Assembly (NCBI GenBank): GCA_025769875.1
Contig: JAGFNK010000008.1
Location: forward strand, 124,001-188,000
Origin: Russula earlei
Taxonomy: Eukaryota > Basidiomycota > Agaricomycetes > Russulales > Russulaceae
Direction: 5' to 3'
Length of the DNA stretch: 64,000 nucleotides
A program made the translations under genes and the position numbers. A model generated the notes under the pieces. It ran no database searches. It had not been told where the DNA came from and worked only from the letters and a program-made list of their open reading frames with translations. Shown piece by piece: positions 11,688-24,454 of the stretch (the stretch's first letter is position 1; each line of letters opens with the position of its first letter).

Positions 11688-13046
11688 ATGGTCCGCTCAA
11701 ACATTCCACCACAGATACTCAGGCAATTGGAGCAAATCGAGCCAGGTGCTCAGTTTAGTGGCGCACTCCCGCGGGTCTCGTCTTCGTCGGGGAAAACATA
11801 TTTCGCGAAGGCCGGTTCCTCAAGTGAAAGAGAGCAGTACGTGGGAGAAGCAGAGTCGCTCCGAGCAATAGCGTTGGCAGCCCCCGGCCTGGCACCCTCC
11901 CTATTGGCGTTTGGGTTCGTCGACGAAAACGGGGAGGTGATCGAGGAGGGTCACCGCGACGGCCGTGCCGCCGGTAGCGCCGGGCCTGCTGGGCGCGACG
12001 ACTCCGAATCGTGGTCGTCATCAGAGGGCTCCTCCGGCGCTCGCTCGCGGTCGCAGCCCGGCAGCGGCACCGACGGCAGCCCGTTCTTCATCTCGGAGTA
12101 CAAGGACATCTCCCCCCTGACGGAGCGCTCGGGGGCGATCCTGGGACGGAGGCTGGCGACGGAGGTGCACGGCCACGCGAGCCCGGCGGGCGCGCTCGGA
12201 TGCGGATACGGGTTCGGCGTGCCGACGTTCTGCGGGGCCACGCGGCTGCGGAACGGCTGGTACGAGACGTGGGAGCGGTGCTTCGACGCGCTCATAGGGG
12301 ACCTGCTGTCCACGCTGTCGACGAGGGGCGGACACTCCGACCTGTGTCGGAGCGGGCAAGAGGTCAGGCAGAGGCAAGTCTCCCGTCGTTTTTTTTGTCT
12401 TCTTACACGCCGAACTCTTTGGTTTTTTTTTTTTTTTGTCTTTACTTTTAGGGTGATACCAGCCCTGCTCGGCCCACTTCAAATCAAACCAGTGCTGCTG
12501 CACGGCGATCTATGGGTATGTACGTTTGCCGCGCTCGCGCGCTGAGATTTTTTTTTTTTTTTTTTTCCCCGTGCTGACGTTGAAATTATGGATCGCAGAG
12601 CGGAAATACCGGGACCGATGCGACCACCGGCGAGCCCTTCATGTTCGACCCGTCGTCCTTCTACGGGCACAACGAGGCCGAGTAAGCGACCCGTGCCCCG
12701 GTAATCGTGACCAAAATTCTAAATCCACCCCCCCCCACCCCCGGTACAGTCTCGCCATAGCTCGGATTTTCGGGGGAATTCCGCGGTCGTTCTTTCAGGA
12801 ATACCACAAGCACATGCCAAAGACGGAGCCGACGGAACAGTACGAGCTGCGCGGGGATCTGTACGAGCTGTTCCACTACCTCAATCACACGGTCTTGTTC
12901 GGGGTGAGCCGCCTGCCTCCCTTCTTGTGTCGTGTGATGCGATTGAAATCGATTGCCAATAATGCCGATGCTCTTGCGGCGCGCAGGGAGGATATGCGCA
13001 CAGTGCTCAGCGGAAAATGGAGAAGTTGCTGCGCGCGCTTGGGTAA
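11688..13046 (+). CDS. fructosamine-3-kinase family protein (active-site intact)
   Basis: Five exons (11688-12373, 12452-12515, 12599-12681, 12750-12903, 12987-13046) give 348 residues. The fold is aminoglycoside-phosphotransferase-like: EPGAQFSGALPRVSSSSGKTYFAK near the start with the ATP-binding Lys, AESLRAI with the conserved Glu, the catalytic loop HGDLWSGN (Asp and Asn present), and FDPSSFYGHNEADLAIARIFGG with the metal-binding Asp. FN3K-family enzymes phosphorylate sugars linked to protein lysines or small amines so that the adduct falls off. Intron 1 begins with GC (AG|GCAAGT), a known non-canonical donor. Between residues about 85 and 130 lies a GC-rich Gly/Ser/Arg insert that the paralogue at 15364 lacks. 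The real start is ATG 11688. Confidence 0.9.
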
Positions 13047-15363
13047 TTGACTCTCGTGCGTCGGAAGGCAGAGGACGGAAATGGTCGATGGGTGTTTCCT
13101 GAGGAGGTGAGGGGGTACAGAAGCAATGACAAGCACAGCTCAGCCTTCGTATAGATACAAGTAAAAGGGCGCCGTCCGTGACCCTGTGAAGCCCACTGTG
13201 TTATTTTGGGGTTTTTGCTGATGTCAAAGGCAAAAGAGACATCCCAAGCTCCACGTAAAACTTGTGAATAGCTTTTCCGAGTAAGTCCCTACCGTCCTAA
13301 TTTCTATGCTGTGTCAGACCTCTTTCAGCCATCACGGCTGTGCTGAAAAGTATTGTTGCATAGCAAGGTCACCCGAATGTTTGATACTGAGCGGCCTGAA
13401 AATGGTCCATTCACATGATCAATTAGTTGATTAACATCTTCGACATTTTGGCTGGCGTTCTGTAATATTACTATACTATGTTAGATCATTCTTGCTTATC
13501 GGCGTTGGCATAGATCACCTTGACAATGTCAACAACTTCGAGGAATCCACCCAAAGCTCCTTGGATGATGGATTCCGCTGGAGGAGGAATTGCATTGGCG
13601 GTCTTTTCGAGGACCCCGAGAGAGAGGATCAGTCCGTTAACAGCGCTCGCGCCAGCCTCTTTTGCCTTCCTATGTGTGGCGTATTTATGAAAGGGATTTT
13701 TTCGGCATCAGTGGGTTCAAGCTAGAGTTTTTGAAGGCTCCCTCGCCACAACAGCATGGATGAGGATCAGGTCCTATGCCTCTCCCATCGTCCCAGGCTC
13801 CCTCTCCAGTCCCTCCCTCGATCAGTACTCCCACGGTAGGCAACTAACTGTATGTGGTGATCGGAGTTAACATGTTGAAGCTGTCATTAGATAGCAGACA
13901 AGCTGCTACTTCGTGCCTACGGCACAGCTTGTGAGCTGAGCTCACAAACTGTCCTCCAGCTTCCCATTGCACACTCCAAGTCTTGGATGCAAGACATGGG
14001 GTCTGCAATAGGAGCAGAGGGATCCTAATAAGGTACAGGAACAGGGTGTTGGAAGTGGAACTGATCACTGGGGAACATGCAGGGCAGAAGGTTTGCGCCT
14101 CAGACATTTTTCGCAAGTTCAGATGCAAGTCCTGATCCCTCCAGCAACGAGAAGCGCAAAGTCGCAGGGCTGCCTCTGGAGCCTGGGAACTCTAATCTGT
14201 TTTTAATCTTTGCCCAACTTGAGAATTTAAACGGTATCGGACAGCAAACTGGGAAGAGGTTGTCGACTGAATTTTGGTGACACATTTGATTGCTCTTGGA
14301 AGGGTCCGAGGCGTCTCGCAATCCCTGGAGTGGGGTGGCTGGTATTGATATTCGATATTCGGCAGCCATCGTGTTGAGGAACTTTTATTGTATCCGGCAT
14401 CAGTTACTGCATGTTCGTGACCCGCGACGTTTGGGCTTGCGAGGTACGAGGAACATGCAGTATTCTAGAAACGTCTTTAGGACACCTGGCGACAGTGGAA
14501 ATAAAGAAGGTTGAAGCCGGGCAGGGGATACATACGCAAACAAGGATAGGCCAGCATTGAGACCGGGATAAGTTACATGCCTCACCCGTACGCAGAAAGT
14601 CCAAGGGAGCGATCGAGCGGTGCTGATTGTGTAGTCATCGTTCGGTGAGCTTCGCGGTGCAATGACCTTGCTGAATGAGAGATCGACAAGGTGATATCAT
14701 ATTGCTCGATGCGAAGAAGTAGATGGGAGTAGTTGCCGCTTTGGTGGGTTCATCGAGCCGAGTGAGTCCATGGCGTAGCAACACATGGATGAAATACATG
14801 AACCCGTCAATATCCAAAGTCTGACTTGGCGCGGAGCTTAATGACGACTTGGTGAGAGGAGTACTAGAGACAAGTGGACGAGAAACGATACCGTCACTGA
14901 GACTTGGCAGGCAGGGTCAAACTCGAGCCATGGGCTTTGCAGGAGCAGGAGGATGGCAGTGGCAGCAACGATGGCATCAAATTTAATTCAAATCGAAACA
15001 TTCTATGGGTGGCCCTGCAGGGAGATAACGTTGTGCTGTCCCTGTCCCTGTAACAGGAACTTGATAGGGTGTGGTGGAGACGTCCGAAGCAGTAGGTTGT
15101 ATCACGTGCAAAGGGGCAAAGGGAACAAGAAATCCCGCTTTGGACTCGGGACACGTGCAAAAAAAGGAAAAGACTACTGTATCGCCATACTCGGCACAAT
15201 GGGAATCAAGCTCGGCCGCGCGCTCTTCCTCTTTTCTGTCTGCTGATACAGACCAGTATGGGCTAGTGAAATGCGATGTCCGAAACTGATAAGAGAACGC
15301 GTCTGGGATATCGTTCGACAGAGGCATCTCAACGTACTCTACTCCCAACTCCCCCTGCCAATC
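13047..15363 (+). other. 2.3 kb between two kinase paralogues, no gene recognised
   Basis: Only short overlapping open frames (under about 95 codons) occur on both strands, without any family signature or consistent splice chain. No tRNA-like or repeat structure is apparent. Given the duplicated genes on either side, it may be remnant DNA of the duplication. Confidence 0.4.
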
Positions 15364-16480
15364 ATGGTTCGCTCGGCCATCCCACCGTACATTCTCAAGC
15401 ATCTGGCTCGCATCGAGCCGGGCGCTCAGTTCACCGGTGCCCTACCGCAGGTGCTGTCGTCGTCGGGGAGAAGCTATTACGCAAAAATCGGCTCTCCAAC
15501 GGACATTGGTCCATATGCGACGGAGGCCGAGTCGCTCAGGTCGTTGGGTTTCGCTGCTCCCGGTTTAGTACCCGCCTTGCTGGCGTTCGGATTCGTCGAT
15601 GAAAACGGGAGGGATGCCGACGGCGGCAAGGGTAGTCCGTTCTTCATCACGGAGTACAAGGTCATGACCTCTCTGACGGAGCGATCGGGTGCCATTCTTG
15701 GAAGGAGGTTGGCCACGGAAGTGCACAACTACACAAGCTCAAAAGGATTCGGGTCCGAGGTGGCGCCTTACTACGGTGGTGCCACACGCCTTCGCCATGG
15801 CTGGTTCAAGACCTGGGAGCGGTATGTCGACGCCATGATCGGGGACCTGCTGTCCACGCTGGAATCAAGAGGCGGATACTCTGATCTGTGCCGGAAGGGG
15901 CAAGATGTAAGAGCGAGGCGAGTCTCCTGGTTCCCCACCATGCACGCGGCTCATTTCCCGAGAAAGGGTGATCCCTGCTCTCCTCAGACCACTTCGGATC
16001 AAACCTGTATTGCTGCATGGCGGGTTATGGGTACGTCAGCTTGCACGGTGGCGTCTCCATACTCGTGCTGATGCTGATGGTACAGAGCGGTGGCGCTGGA
16101 ACTGATGCGACTACTGGCGAGCCCGTTGTTTTTGACGCGTCGTGCGTTTACGGGCACCACGAGGCCGAGTAAGTGTCGGAGAATATTCCATTGCGTTTCA
16201 TGAGGTTGAAGTTTCGTAGCCTTGCTGCACCTCGCATGTTCGAAGGAATGCCCCAGTCGTTTTTCGACTCGTACCATAACCACATGCCGATAACGGAACC
16301 GGTAGGACAATATGAGCTACGGGGAGATTTGTACGAGCTGTTCCACCATCTGAACCATACTGTACTATTCGGGGTGAGTGCGTCTCCATTGATGCAAATT
16401 GGTGTTCTCACACCAGGCAGGAACAATATGCAAGTGGCGCACAACGGAAGATGGACAAACTGTTACGCGCGCTAGCCTAG
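15364..16480 (+). CDS. fructosamine-3-kinase paralogue with a destroyed active site (pseudoenzyme)
   Basis: Five exons (15364-15917, 15967-16030, 16086-16168, 16220-16373, 16421-16480) give 304 residues. Exons 2-5 have exactly the lengths of the paralogue at 11688 (64, 83, 154, 60), including the GC-AG first intron (AG|GCGAGT). The N-terminal half is well kept (IEPGAQFTGALPQVLSSSGRSYYAK; TERSGAILGRRLATEVH). The catalytic loop reads HGGLWSGG instead of HGDLWSGN, so both the catalytic Asp and the metal-binding Asn are Gly. A later motif reads LAAPRMFEG where the paralogue has LAIARIFGG. The frame is open across all exons with no stop, so it is probably still expressed as a non-catalytic protein, or is in early decay. 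It lacks the low-complexity insert of the other copy. Confidence 0.85.
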
Positions 16481-18558
16481 CCCGAGCAGTGTTGATGGTG
16501 GCGGTAGTTGTTGTTATTATCTGTATTCTGTACATTACTTGGAAAGGGCACTATGTGAATGTAGATCCGCGGCCTCTTTTCTGGGACGTCTCAAGTCTGA
16601 ACTTTTTCTCAGACTCAGATGGGCATCAAACAAATACGGCCGATGCCTCTTACTTACCATGAGCGTTACCTTCCTGACTTCACATCTTACTTCTCAGAAG
16701 TAAACCGAACGTTATGATATGCTTGTCCGTAAGGACGATGGCGTCTGACATGGGGAATGACTGGGAGGCGGTATCCAACCAGACGGGATCTCAGACCCGC
16801 TTCCAATTCCCTCAGTACAAGAAGCGTCTCCACGGTCGGATGACTTTGAGATTGGGCCACCTTACACCCGGGCGGGGGGACAGTGCAGTTCCTTCGCATT
16901 CGCATCGTAGAATCACGTGTGGAAGAACCTCTCAGATACGCAGCCCGCTGAAACATTGTCGTGAGGATATAACTGATGCGAGCAAGCTGGCCGTCAAACG
17001 GGACGAATCAGATGGAGCTTGGAGGAAATGAGAGTGAGAGCGGGGTGAGAAGAAACCCTCAGGAATGAAGCATGAATACGAGCATGAAGATGAGAGGAGG
17101 TGGGTAGCAAAGGCGAGAGATGATGGGAACAACATCTGCAATTCTCGGTTAAATGTGCGCGATACAAGAGGGTCATGCGTGCATAGGCGAGGAATGTGCG
17201 ACGGAAAGGAGAGAGCGAGCGCGTCGTAGGAGGCATCGAGCGAGGAAAGTGTGCGAGTGCAACTGGGCCGTCGAGGACGTCACGCGGTCATCTTTGTTGA
17301 GAGGTGCCATCGGAGACTACTCCGCGTGAGAGGTGAGTGGGCGAGGGGGGAGGGAGCAACACAACTTCACGCGGCCATATTTGGGGGAGATACTTCGTCG
17401 CGAGTGGTGTCGTGTGAGAGATATGGGCGGGAGGTCCGGGGGAAGAGCGTCTGAAGACTATCAAGACGAAGCCCGGAGATACGTGAGAACGCGCATAAGG
17501 TATCCCCATATGTGCCCCATCTCAGGCGGAGGCGGACGTCTATCCATCGCGCACATCTCAGTTGGTCACGTCTTTTGGGTCATATCAACCACTTACGATA
17601 TCTGTTTACTGTAATTTTGCTACTGGGTCACCCACGTACGTTGATTGTAAAAGTCAAGGTCGCCATCGGCGTGGGCAGCGGTCTCTGAAATATAGTTGTT
17701 GCTCAAAGTGAAGCACGGCAACTTTGGCCACCAGTTTGACGGCAAAATGAGCACGCGAGACGCAGAGTTCCTCGGTTGGGTCGAAATTCTGAACGAAATT
17801 CTGTGCAGCTTGTTTAGCACGAGGTATGTTATGTGCTCGTCAGGTTTCCATGGACGCCTGTTGAGACGGAGACTTCTGAATCCACATGGCCCGGAACGAT
17901 ATGTTATGGAATGTCAACAAAAGTAACTACCATCCACATGGCCTCTCAAACAGTATTCGAAGGTAACTGATGAGTTCGACTCAGCTTCACGGCATCAACA
18001 AATGCCAGCCCGAATCGGAAGCAGCAACATCTCACGACCACATCGCCAAGCGCTTGGATCACTTTGGCCCCTTGTCTTGCGCTCCATACCACGCGGAACC
18101 AACGATGGCGCAGTACTGAATGTGATTATCCCATCATTCGTCAAACCAGTGTCCAACTTTTTATGTGGTCTACTTCCGTCACTTGTTACAAAGCCGTGTC
18201 GAGTGGCGCTCAGTAAAAGCGGAGCTCCGGGGCTGCTTCAGTTCATTGACATTGCGTTTCTGGCCCCGATCAGACACATTTGCGAACGGAAGATGTTCCA
18301 ATGACTGTTTTGCAGAAATACCATATTTTCTTTGACGGATCCGCCCGACACAATCAGCATAATGAAGGTGCAGACATACAGGTGGCGTTTCTCCCTGTCG
18401 CGTTGCTAATCCTTACACGGTCGTTGAGATCCTGTAGGCTGTTCCCAGCGCTCCGCCGGGTACACGAGGCGATCCATAGGCGGCCAGGCGGAGAAGAGCA
18501 TGGTCAAGGCACGCGGAGGCGACCTACTGTACCGAAGTACCATTGACGCCACCCCACA
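16481..18558 (+). other. 2.1 kb without a recognisable gene
   Basis: Scattered short open frames on both strands (60-105 codons), none with a family signature, a hydrophobic pattern or a splice chain I could follow. It sits between the inactive kinase paralogue and the zinc-finger-like gene. I see no transposon ends or tandem repeats. Confidence 0.4.
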
Positions 18559-20030
18559 ATGCGAGCCTCCAGGCCGGTGAAGCACCGATTCCACGTTCTA
18601 CGCCGTGTGGGTCGCATCGTCCCTTTCTGTTATGGGCTTGTCTTCACGCAACGCAAAGCTCTTTCAGACGTAGATTCTGTACCATCGTCGGCGAGCGACG
18701 ATTGCTGGGCTGAACTTGCCCCCGAGCCCTTCCAACCGCCGCAGGTGCTGCATAGCGTGAGTGCGAATCATACGAGCGTAAGGGTTCCGCCGATATTGAC
18801 ATCCTGGCAGGTTCCGGTCCCAAGCGGATGCGTGGCACCGCCCGCCACGTCTCAGGTCGACTTGACCTGGTCATTCGACCTCGGTCAATTCGTGGGGCTG
18901 CTGGATTACCCTGACACATACAAGAGCGTAACAGGGCCGATTCCATCGAGCTATGATGCAGAACCATTTGTTCTCGCTGGGGTTGAATCCTCGTACGTAT
19001 TCCGTGTCCTGCCTACGGGGCGACGTGATAGCCATGACTAACGCTGCGGCTTCCAGGTTTCAAGAAGGGCAGGCCGGGCTCTACTTACCCTCCTCTGGTG
19101 TGCCAGCGTCTAATAAGGCACGCGTTCGTGGTGCCGCAGACCCTCCTTGGCAAACAAAGTCGGGACGATGCCCTCGAAGATGCAAGCTCAAAGGCGAATA
19201 AAAACCAAGGACGACACGTGCGAAGGAAGGGCAAGGCCAAGATAGCTACTGCAATCAGGGTCTTGACTGCAGGACGGTTCATAGATCGGACTCGTTACAA
19301 ACCTGCCGTTGAAACCCTAACAAGAGCAAATGACAATTCCAAGGTTGTGGGACGTAAAGCGGAGAGGCTCGCGACCCCAAACGCGCAAGGACTTTACCAT
19401 CAATTCCTGCAGGGGCCAAATGACCAGCAGGAATCGACGAGTACGATTGCGCAGGAAGAGCTACCTTGGGTTGAGGGGAGAGGGCAGGGAACGGCGTGGC
19501 GCCACACAGGCGGCATGGTGCAGCAACAAGAAGCCAATAGCGCGAACGATGGGGAGCTGGAGGCGACTGAAAGGTATCCCTTCCGAATCCCAAAATGGCT
19601 CAATAAGAGGCATAGGTCGATCCTCGAGGCTACGTCGGCCGACTGGGCACGCGGGGCCACCTGCGCACTCAAGCGCGGGCTCTGCCCCAATGTCAATTTT
19701 TCCAGTTGGGAAGACTACAAGAGGCACTCTGACACAGCGGAGGCGCACCCTCGCGCCATCTCCTTCAGCGATTCGTGCGGGGATTACCTTGCGCGCGGCG
19801 CCTCGCTGATCCGGCACCGCAAAGGCCTGCCGCCCGAGTGCCTCAACGTCAGTTCGGATGTGGCTGAGAACGAGTGTACGGTGACGCAGAAAGCCCACGA
19901 GGACTTTGCAGAGGATCTGGATGGGTTCTTGAATTCGGACAGAGGATCAGACTCTTTTCGGAGAGAATATACCCCAAGTCGTCGAAGAGGGGTGAGCAGG
20001 CAACAGAGTCGCCTCCAAGCACCCGAGTAG
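18559..20030 (+). CDS. protein with degenerate C2H2-type zinc-finger region
   Basis: Two exons (18559-19003 and 19057-20030) join in phase (C|GT) to 472 residues, crossing the join as ESSYVFRFKKGRPGSTYPP. The C-terminal third resembles a fungal family with two C2H2-like fingers: KRGLCPNVNFSSWEDYKRH, then SDSCGDYLARGASLIRHRKG and PPECLNVSSDVAE. Some expected Cys positions are replaced, so zinc binding is doubtful. From memory, related proteins are frequent in Agaricomycetes, where they are presumed transcription factors. The N-terminal half is Pro/Ser-rich without known domains. The start codon is uncertain, as further exons could lie upstream. It ends 200 bp before RPB2 on the same strand. 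Confidence 0.5.
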
Positions 20031-20229
20031 ATACCTCTTATTTTGACGGCCCTGCAATATACTTGTTCTCTGGCCTGCATTATGTCATGGTGCCAAAACC
20101 CCATATCTTCTTGGTCAGCAGAGCGGTTCGCACACATTCTTCTTCTCGTGACTCTTGCCACCACGACCTCACCTCAACCAAGTTGTCGATTTCTCTCTTT
20201 TTTGATCGCTGTTGGGATCTCATCTCGGG

Positions 20230-23200
20230 ATGAGTGCGGGTACGCGCGTCGTGTTCGAATTCGTGAACTTGACGTACTTCACGTCTTTTTGTCGTAGCCG
20301 CCTCCCCTGTTGCGGAGCCTGTAACCTATGAGGATCCGGCATATGATGCCATGCTGGACGACGACGAGGACAGCGAAGACATCACGCAAGAAGACTGCTG
20401 GACTGTCATCTCCAGTTTCTTCATGGAAAAGGGACTGGTTCGGCAGCAGCTCGATTCTTTCGATGAGTTTGTGCAAAATAGTATGCAGGAGTTGGTGGAA
20501 GAGAATTCAGATCTTGTCTTGGATCAGGCCGACCAGCACACGGGTCATGACTCGGACGTGACGCGCCGTTACGAACTGCATTTCGGGCAAATTTTCCTCT
20601 CCCGGCCCACAATTACGGAGATGGACGGCTCCGTGGTGCCTGTGTTTCCGCAGGAGGCGCGTCTTCGCAACCTGACGTACTCTGCCCCCATATATTTGGA
20701 GGTTTTCCGGAAGTTCTCCATTGGGCGCGAGGACCCAGACGGCCAGCCCGGAGACATGGTTTGGGAGACTGAGTTGGAGGATAGACCGCCGCTGGAGAAT
20801 AACAAGGTGTGGATAGGGAAGGTGCGTGGTCCATCTGAATGTGAGAATATTGAGGCTTAACTTTGGAGTAGCTGCCTATAATGCTCCGTTCGTCATTCTG
20901 CATATTGGCAGACCTCGGCGAGAGGGAACTTTACGATCTGAACGAATGTCCTTATGACTCAGGGGGCTACTTTATCATCAATGGCTCTGAAAAGGTCCTC
21001 ATTGCGCAAGAGCGCATGGCCACTAATCACGTTTATGTCTTTGCCAAAGCGCAGCCCTCTCCTATAAATTTCCTTGCGGAGATCCGTTCGGCGGTCGAGA
21101 AAGGAGGGAAAACTATTAGTCAATTCCAGGTAAAAATGCTTCACCGGAACCAAGAAAAGACGGTGTGTTCATGTTTTGCTTGGCCTGCGTATGCTCAATT
21201 CGTGACAGTCCGGAAACGTCATGAAAGCAACCATTCCTTATATCAAAGTTGACATTCCTATCTGGGTGGTCTTCCGAGCCTTGGGAGTCATGTCAGATCG
21301 CGACATTCTTGAACACATTTGCTACGACATGCAGGACATGCAGATGTTGGAAATGCTCAAACCTTGTATCGATGATGGCTTCGTAATCCAGGATCGTGAT
21401 GTATGTTGGTTCGCGGGCCTTTCACTTGTGTTTGCCTCAATCCTTCTTAGATTGCGCTAGACTTTATCGGAAATCGTGGCACCACAACAGGTCTCTCGAG
21501 GGAACGTCGTATTCGATACGCGCAGGAGATCCTTCAAAAGGAGATGCTTCCGCATGTATCGATGTCCGAAGGCTCTGAGTCAAAGAAGGCCTACTTCTTC
21601 GGTTATATGATCCACCGACTCCTTCTCGCTGCCATGGAACGAAGAGAGCTGGACGACCGTGACCACTTTGGAAAGAAGCGGTTGGACCTTGCTGGGCCGT
21701 TGTTGGCAAATCTATTCAGGATGCTCTTCCGAAAACTGACACGTGATGTGTATCGCCATCTTCAGAAGGTACGTAGCAATACACTTCACATCTATGGCGG
21801 TACTTATTGGGACGTTGCAGTGCGTGGAGACGCACAAGGACTTCAATCTCAATTTGGCAATAAAGCACAACACTATCACTAACGGTCTTAAGTACTCTCT
21901 AGCTACCGGAAACTGGGGCGATCAAAAGAAGGCAATGTCCGCAAAAGCTGGTGTATCGCAAGTACTAAACCGATACACTTACGCGTCTACATTGTCTCAC
22001 CTGCGCCGGTGCAATACACCTCTCGGTCGCGAGGGAAAGATCGCAAAGCCACGCCAGCTCCACAATACTCATTGGGGCATGGTTTGTCCTGCAGAAACGC
22101 CGGAAGGTCAAGCCTGCGGTTTGGTGAAGAACTTGGCCCTCATGGCGACGATCTCCGTTGGATCGATGTCGGGTCCCATAATCGACTTCCTTGAGGAGTG
22201 GGGTCTTGAATCTCTAGAAGAGAATGCCCATTCATCGACGCTCACAACGAAGGTTTTTGTCAATGGTGTCTGGATGGGGGTCCATCGTGACCCGACAAAT
22301 CTCATTGAGACTCTGAAAAAGCTCCGCCGCAAGGATGATGTCCATCCAGAAGTCTCCATTGTACGTGACATTCGAGAGAGAGAGCTCCGATTGTATACGG
22401 ATCCAGGGCGCGTTTGCCGGCCTTTGTTCATTGTCGAGGACCAACAACTTGTCTTGCAGAAGAAGCATGTGAGGTGGCTCACTCAAGGTATCACGGATGA
22501 CGGTGAAGACTTTAAATGGCAGCACCTGACCAAATCTGGCGTCATCGAGTTACTGGATGCTGAAGAAGAGGAAACCGTAATGATTTGCATGACCCCTGAA
22601 GAGTTGGAGACAGCACGGCTTCATTCACGGGGAATGCCCTCGGTTAAAGCATCGGCTGCCGACTTCGATCCCGCAGTTCGATTAAAGCCATCCTCAGAAA
22701 ATAGTGCTCCTCATGTATGGACACACTGCGAGATCCACCCCAGCATGATCTTGGGTATCTGCGCCAGCATCATTCCGTTCCCCGATCACAATCAGGTCCG
22801 TTTAGTCCCGTCACTGCCCTTATGTTGGTGCTAACATGAGAATAGTCCCCTCGAAACACCTACCAATCGGCCATGGGTAAGCAAGCCATGGGAATCTATC
22901 TTACCAATTTCCTCGTTCGCATGGATACCATGGCAAATATCCTCTATTATCCTCAAAAGCCACTCGCCACCACACGATCTATGGAATATTTAAAGTTCCG
23001 CGAACTTCCCGCAGGCCAGAACGCCATTGTAGCTATTTTGTGTTACAGCGGATACAACCAGGAAGATTCTGTCATCATGAACCAGAGTTCCATCGACCGA
23101 GGCCTATTTCGCTCTATCTATTACCGCAGCTACATGGACTTGGAGAAACGTAGCGGTGTCACTCCGCTAGAGGAGTTCGAAAAGCCAACACGCGAAACAA

Positions 23201-24454
23201 CGCTCCGTATGAAACACGGAACATATGACAAGCTCGAAGACGATGGCCTCGTTGCTCCTGGCACCGGTGTCACTGGAGAGGATATCATTATTGGAAAGAC
23301 GGCGCCGCTGCCTCCGGATAACGAGGAGCTTGGACAGCGAACCCGCACACACAGCCGACGGGACGTCTCGACGCCATTGAAGAGTACCGAAAATGGCATT
23401 GTTGATCAAGTTCTTATCACAACCAATGCCGAGGGGCAGAAGTTTGTCAAAATCCGTGTGAGGTCATCACGCATCCCTCAAATTGGGGACAAGTTCGCCT
23501 CCCGACATGGGCAGAAGGGCACGATCGGCATCACTTACCGCCAGGAGGACATGCCCTTCACTTGTGAAGGCATTACCCCCGATCTTATCATCAATCCGCA
23601 CGCCATCCCCTCTCGTATGACAATTGGTCATTTGGTTGAATGTCTACTATCAAAGGTGGCCACTCTCATTGGGAATGAAGGAGATGCGACGCCATTTACG
23701 GATCTAACTGTCGAATCTGTATCCACGTTCCTCAGGCAGCAAGGTTATCAATCGCGTGGCCTAGAAGTTATGTACCATGGGCACACCGGGAAAAAGCTCC
23801 AAGCGCAAGTCTACCTTGGTCCCACGTATTATCAACGCCTGAAACACATGGTGGAGGACAAGATTCACTCTCGGGCACGTGGGCCAGTGCAGATTTTGAC
23901 GCGTCAGCCGGTGGAGGGTCGTAGTCGCGACGGTGGCCTACGGTTCGGTGAAATGGAACGAGATTGTATGATTTCTCATGGTGTAGCTGCGTTCCTCAAG
24001 GAGCGCCTCTTCGACGCAAGTGACGCATATCGACTGCACGTGTGCGATATGTGAGTCCCTAGGTTCTCCGTCCCGGTCATGACCTTACTAACTCCTTCTC
24101 AGATGTGGCCTAACAGCAATTGCGAACCTGGTTGGTGCTTGACTTTATGTTCGTTCTTTGCCGTGCTGAATACTTTTCCACTTTGTGATAGAAAAAGCAA
24201 AGCTTCGAGGTAAGGGAGGTTTAAGTGATGAAAGTTGTAACTCCTATTCATAATGCATCACTCAGTGCCGTGCTTGCAAAACCAAGACGTCGTGTTCGCA
24301 GGTGTTCATTCCCTACGCTGCCAAGTTATTATTCCAGGTACGGACGCTAACATAAGATCGCCTGTCTTTGCTAACAGCCCCGTACCAGGAACTTCAAAGC
24401 ATGAACATCGCCGCACGCCTTTATACGACGTCCACGGGCCGCATTCGGGACTGA
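20230..24454 (+). CDS. RPB2: RPB2, second-largest subunit of RNA polymerase II
   Basis: Eleven exons give 1,232 residues, close to yeast Rpb2 (1,224). Exons: 20230-20239, 20298-20821, 20872-21162, 21209-21400, 21451-21768, 21821-22795, 22846-24050, 24103-24130, 24192-24209, 24266-24337, 24389-24454. Exon 1 has only ten coding bases (MSA plus one base). Seen in order: the acidic N-terminus, [11 protein letters not shown], the lobe and fork region ([20 protein letters not shown]), the hybrid-binding block ([20 protein letters not shown]), [15 protein letters not shown], and the clamp with its zinc module (CDICG, then CRAC), ending TSTGRIRD. All these are Pol II hallmarks. The enzyme transcribes protein-coding genes in the nucleus. 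The zinc module is split over four small exons, one only 18 nt long. Confidence 0.97.

Noticed and set aside
11682..11690. A longer start for the fructosamine kinase at 11682.
   Set aside because: Position 11682 is TTG, not ATG; the first in-frame ATG is at 11688 and matches the paralogue's MVRS start.
12540..12570. Long T runs near 12427, 12550 and elsewhere as terminators or poly-A insertion scars.
   Set aside because: They fall inside introns next to acceptors, where pyrimidine or T runs are expected.
13047..18558. Possible RNA genes (tRNA, 5S, snRNA) in the gene-poor stretches.
   Set aside because: I looked for B-box-like words, cloverleaf-like arms and the known 5S and U6 cores by eye and saw none. 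A covariance-model scan would be decisive.
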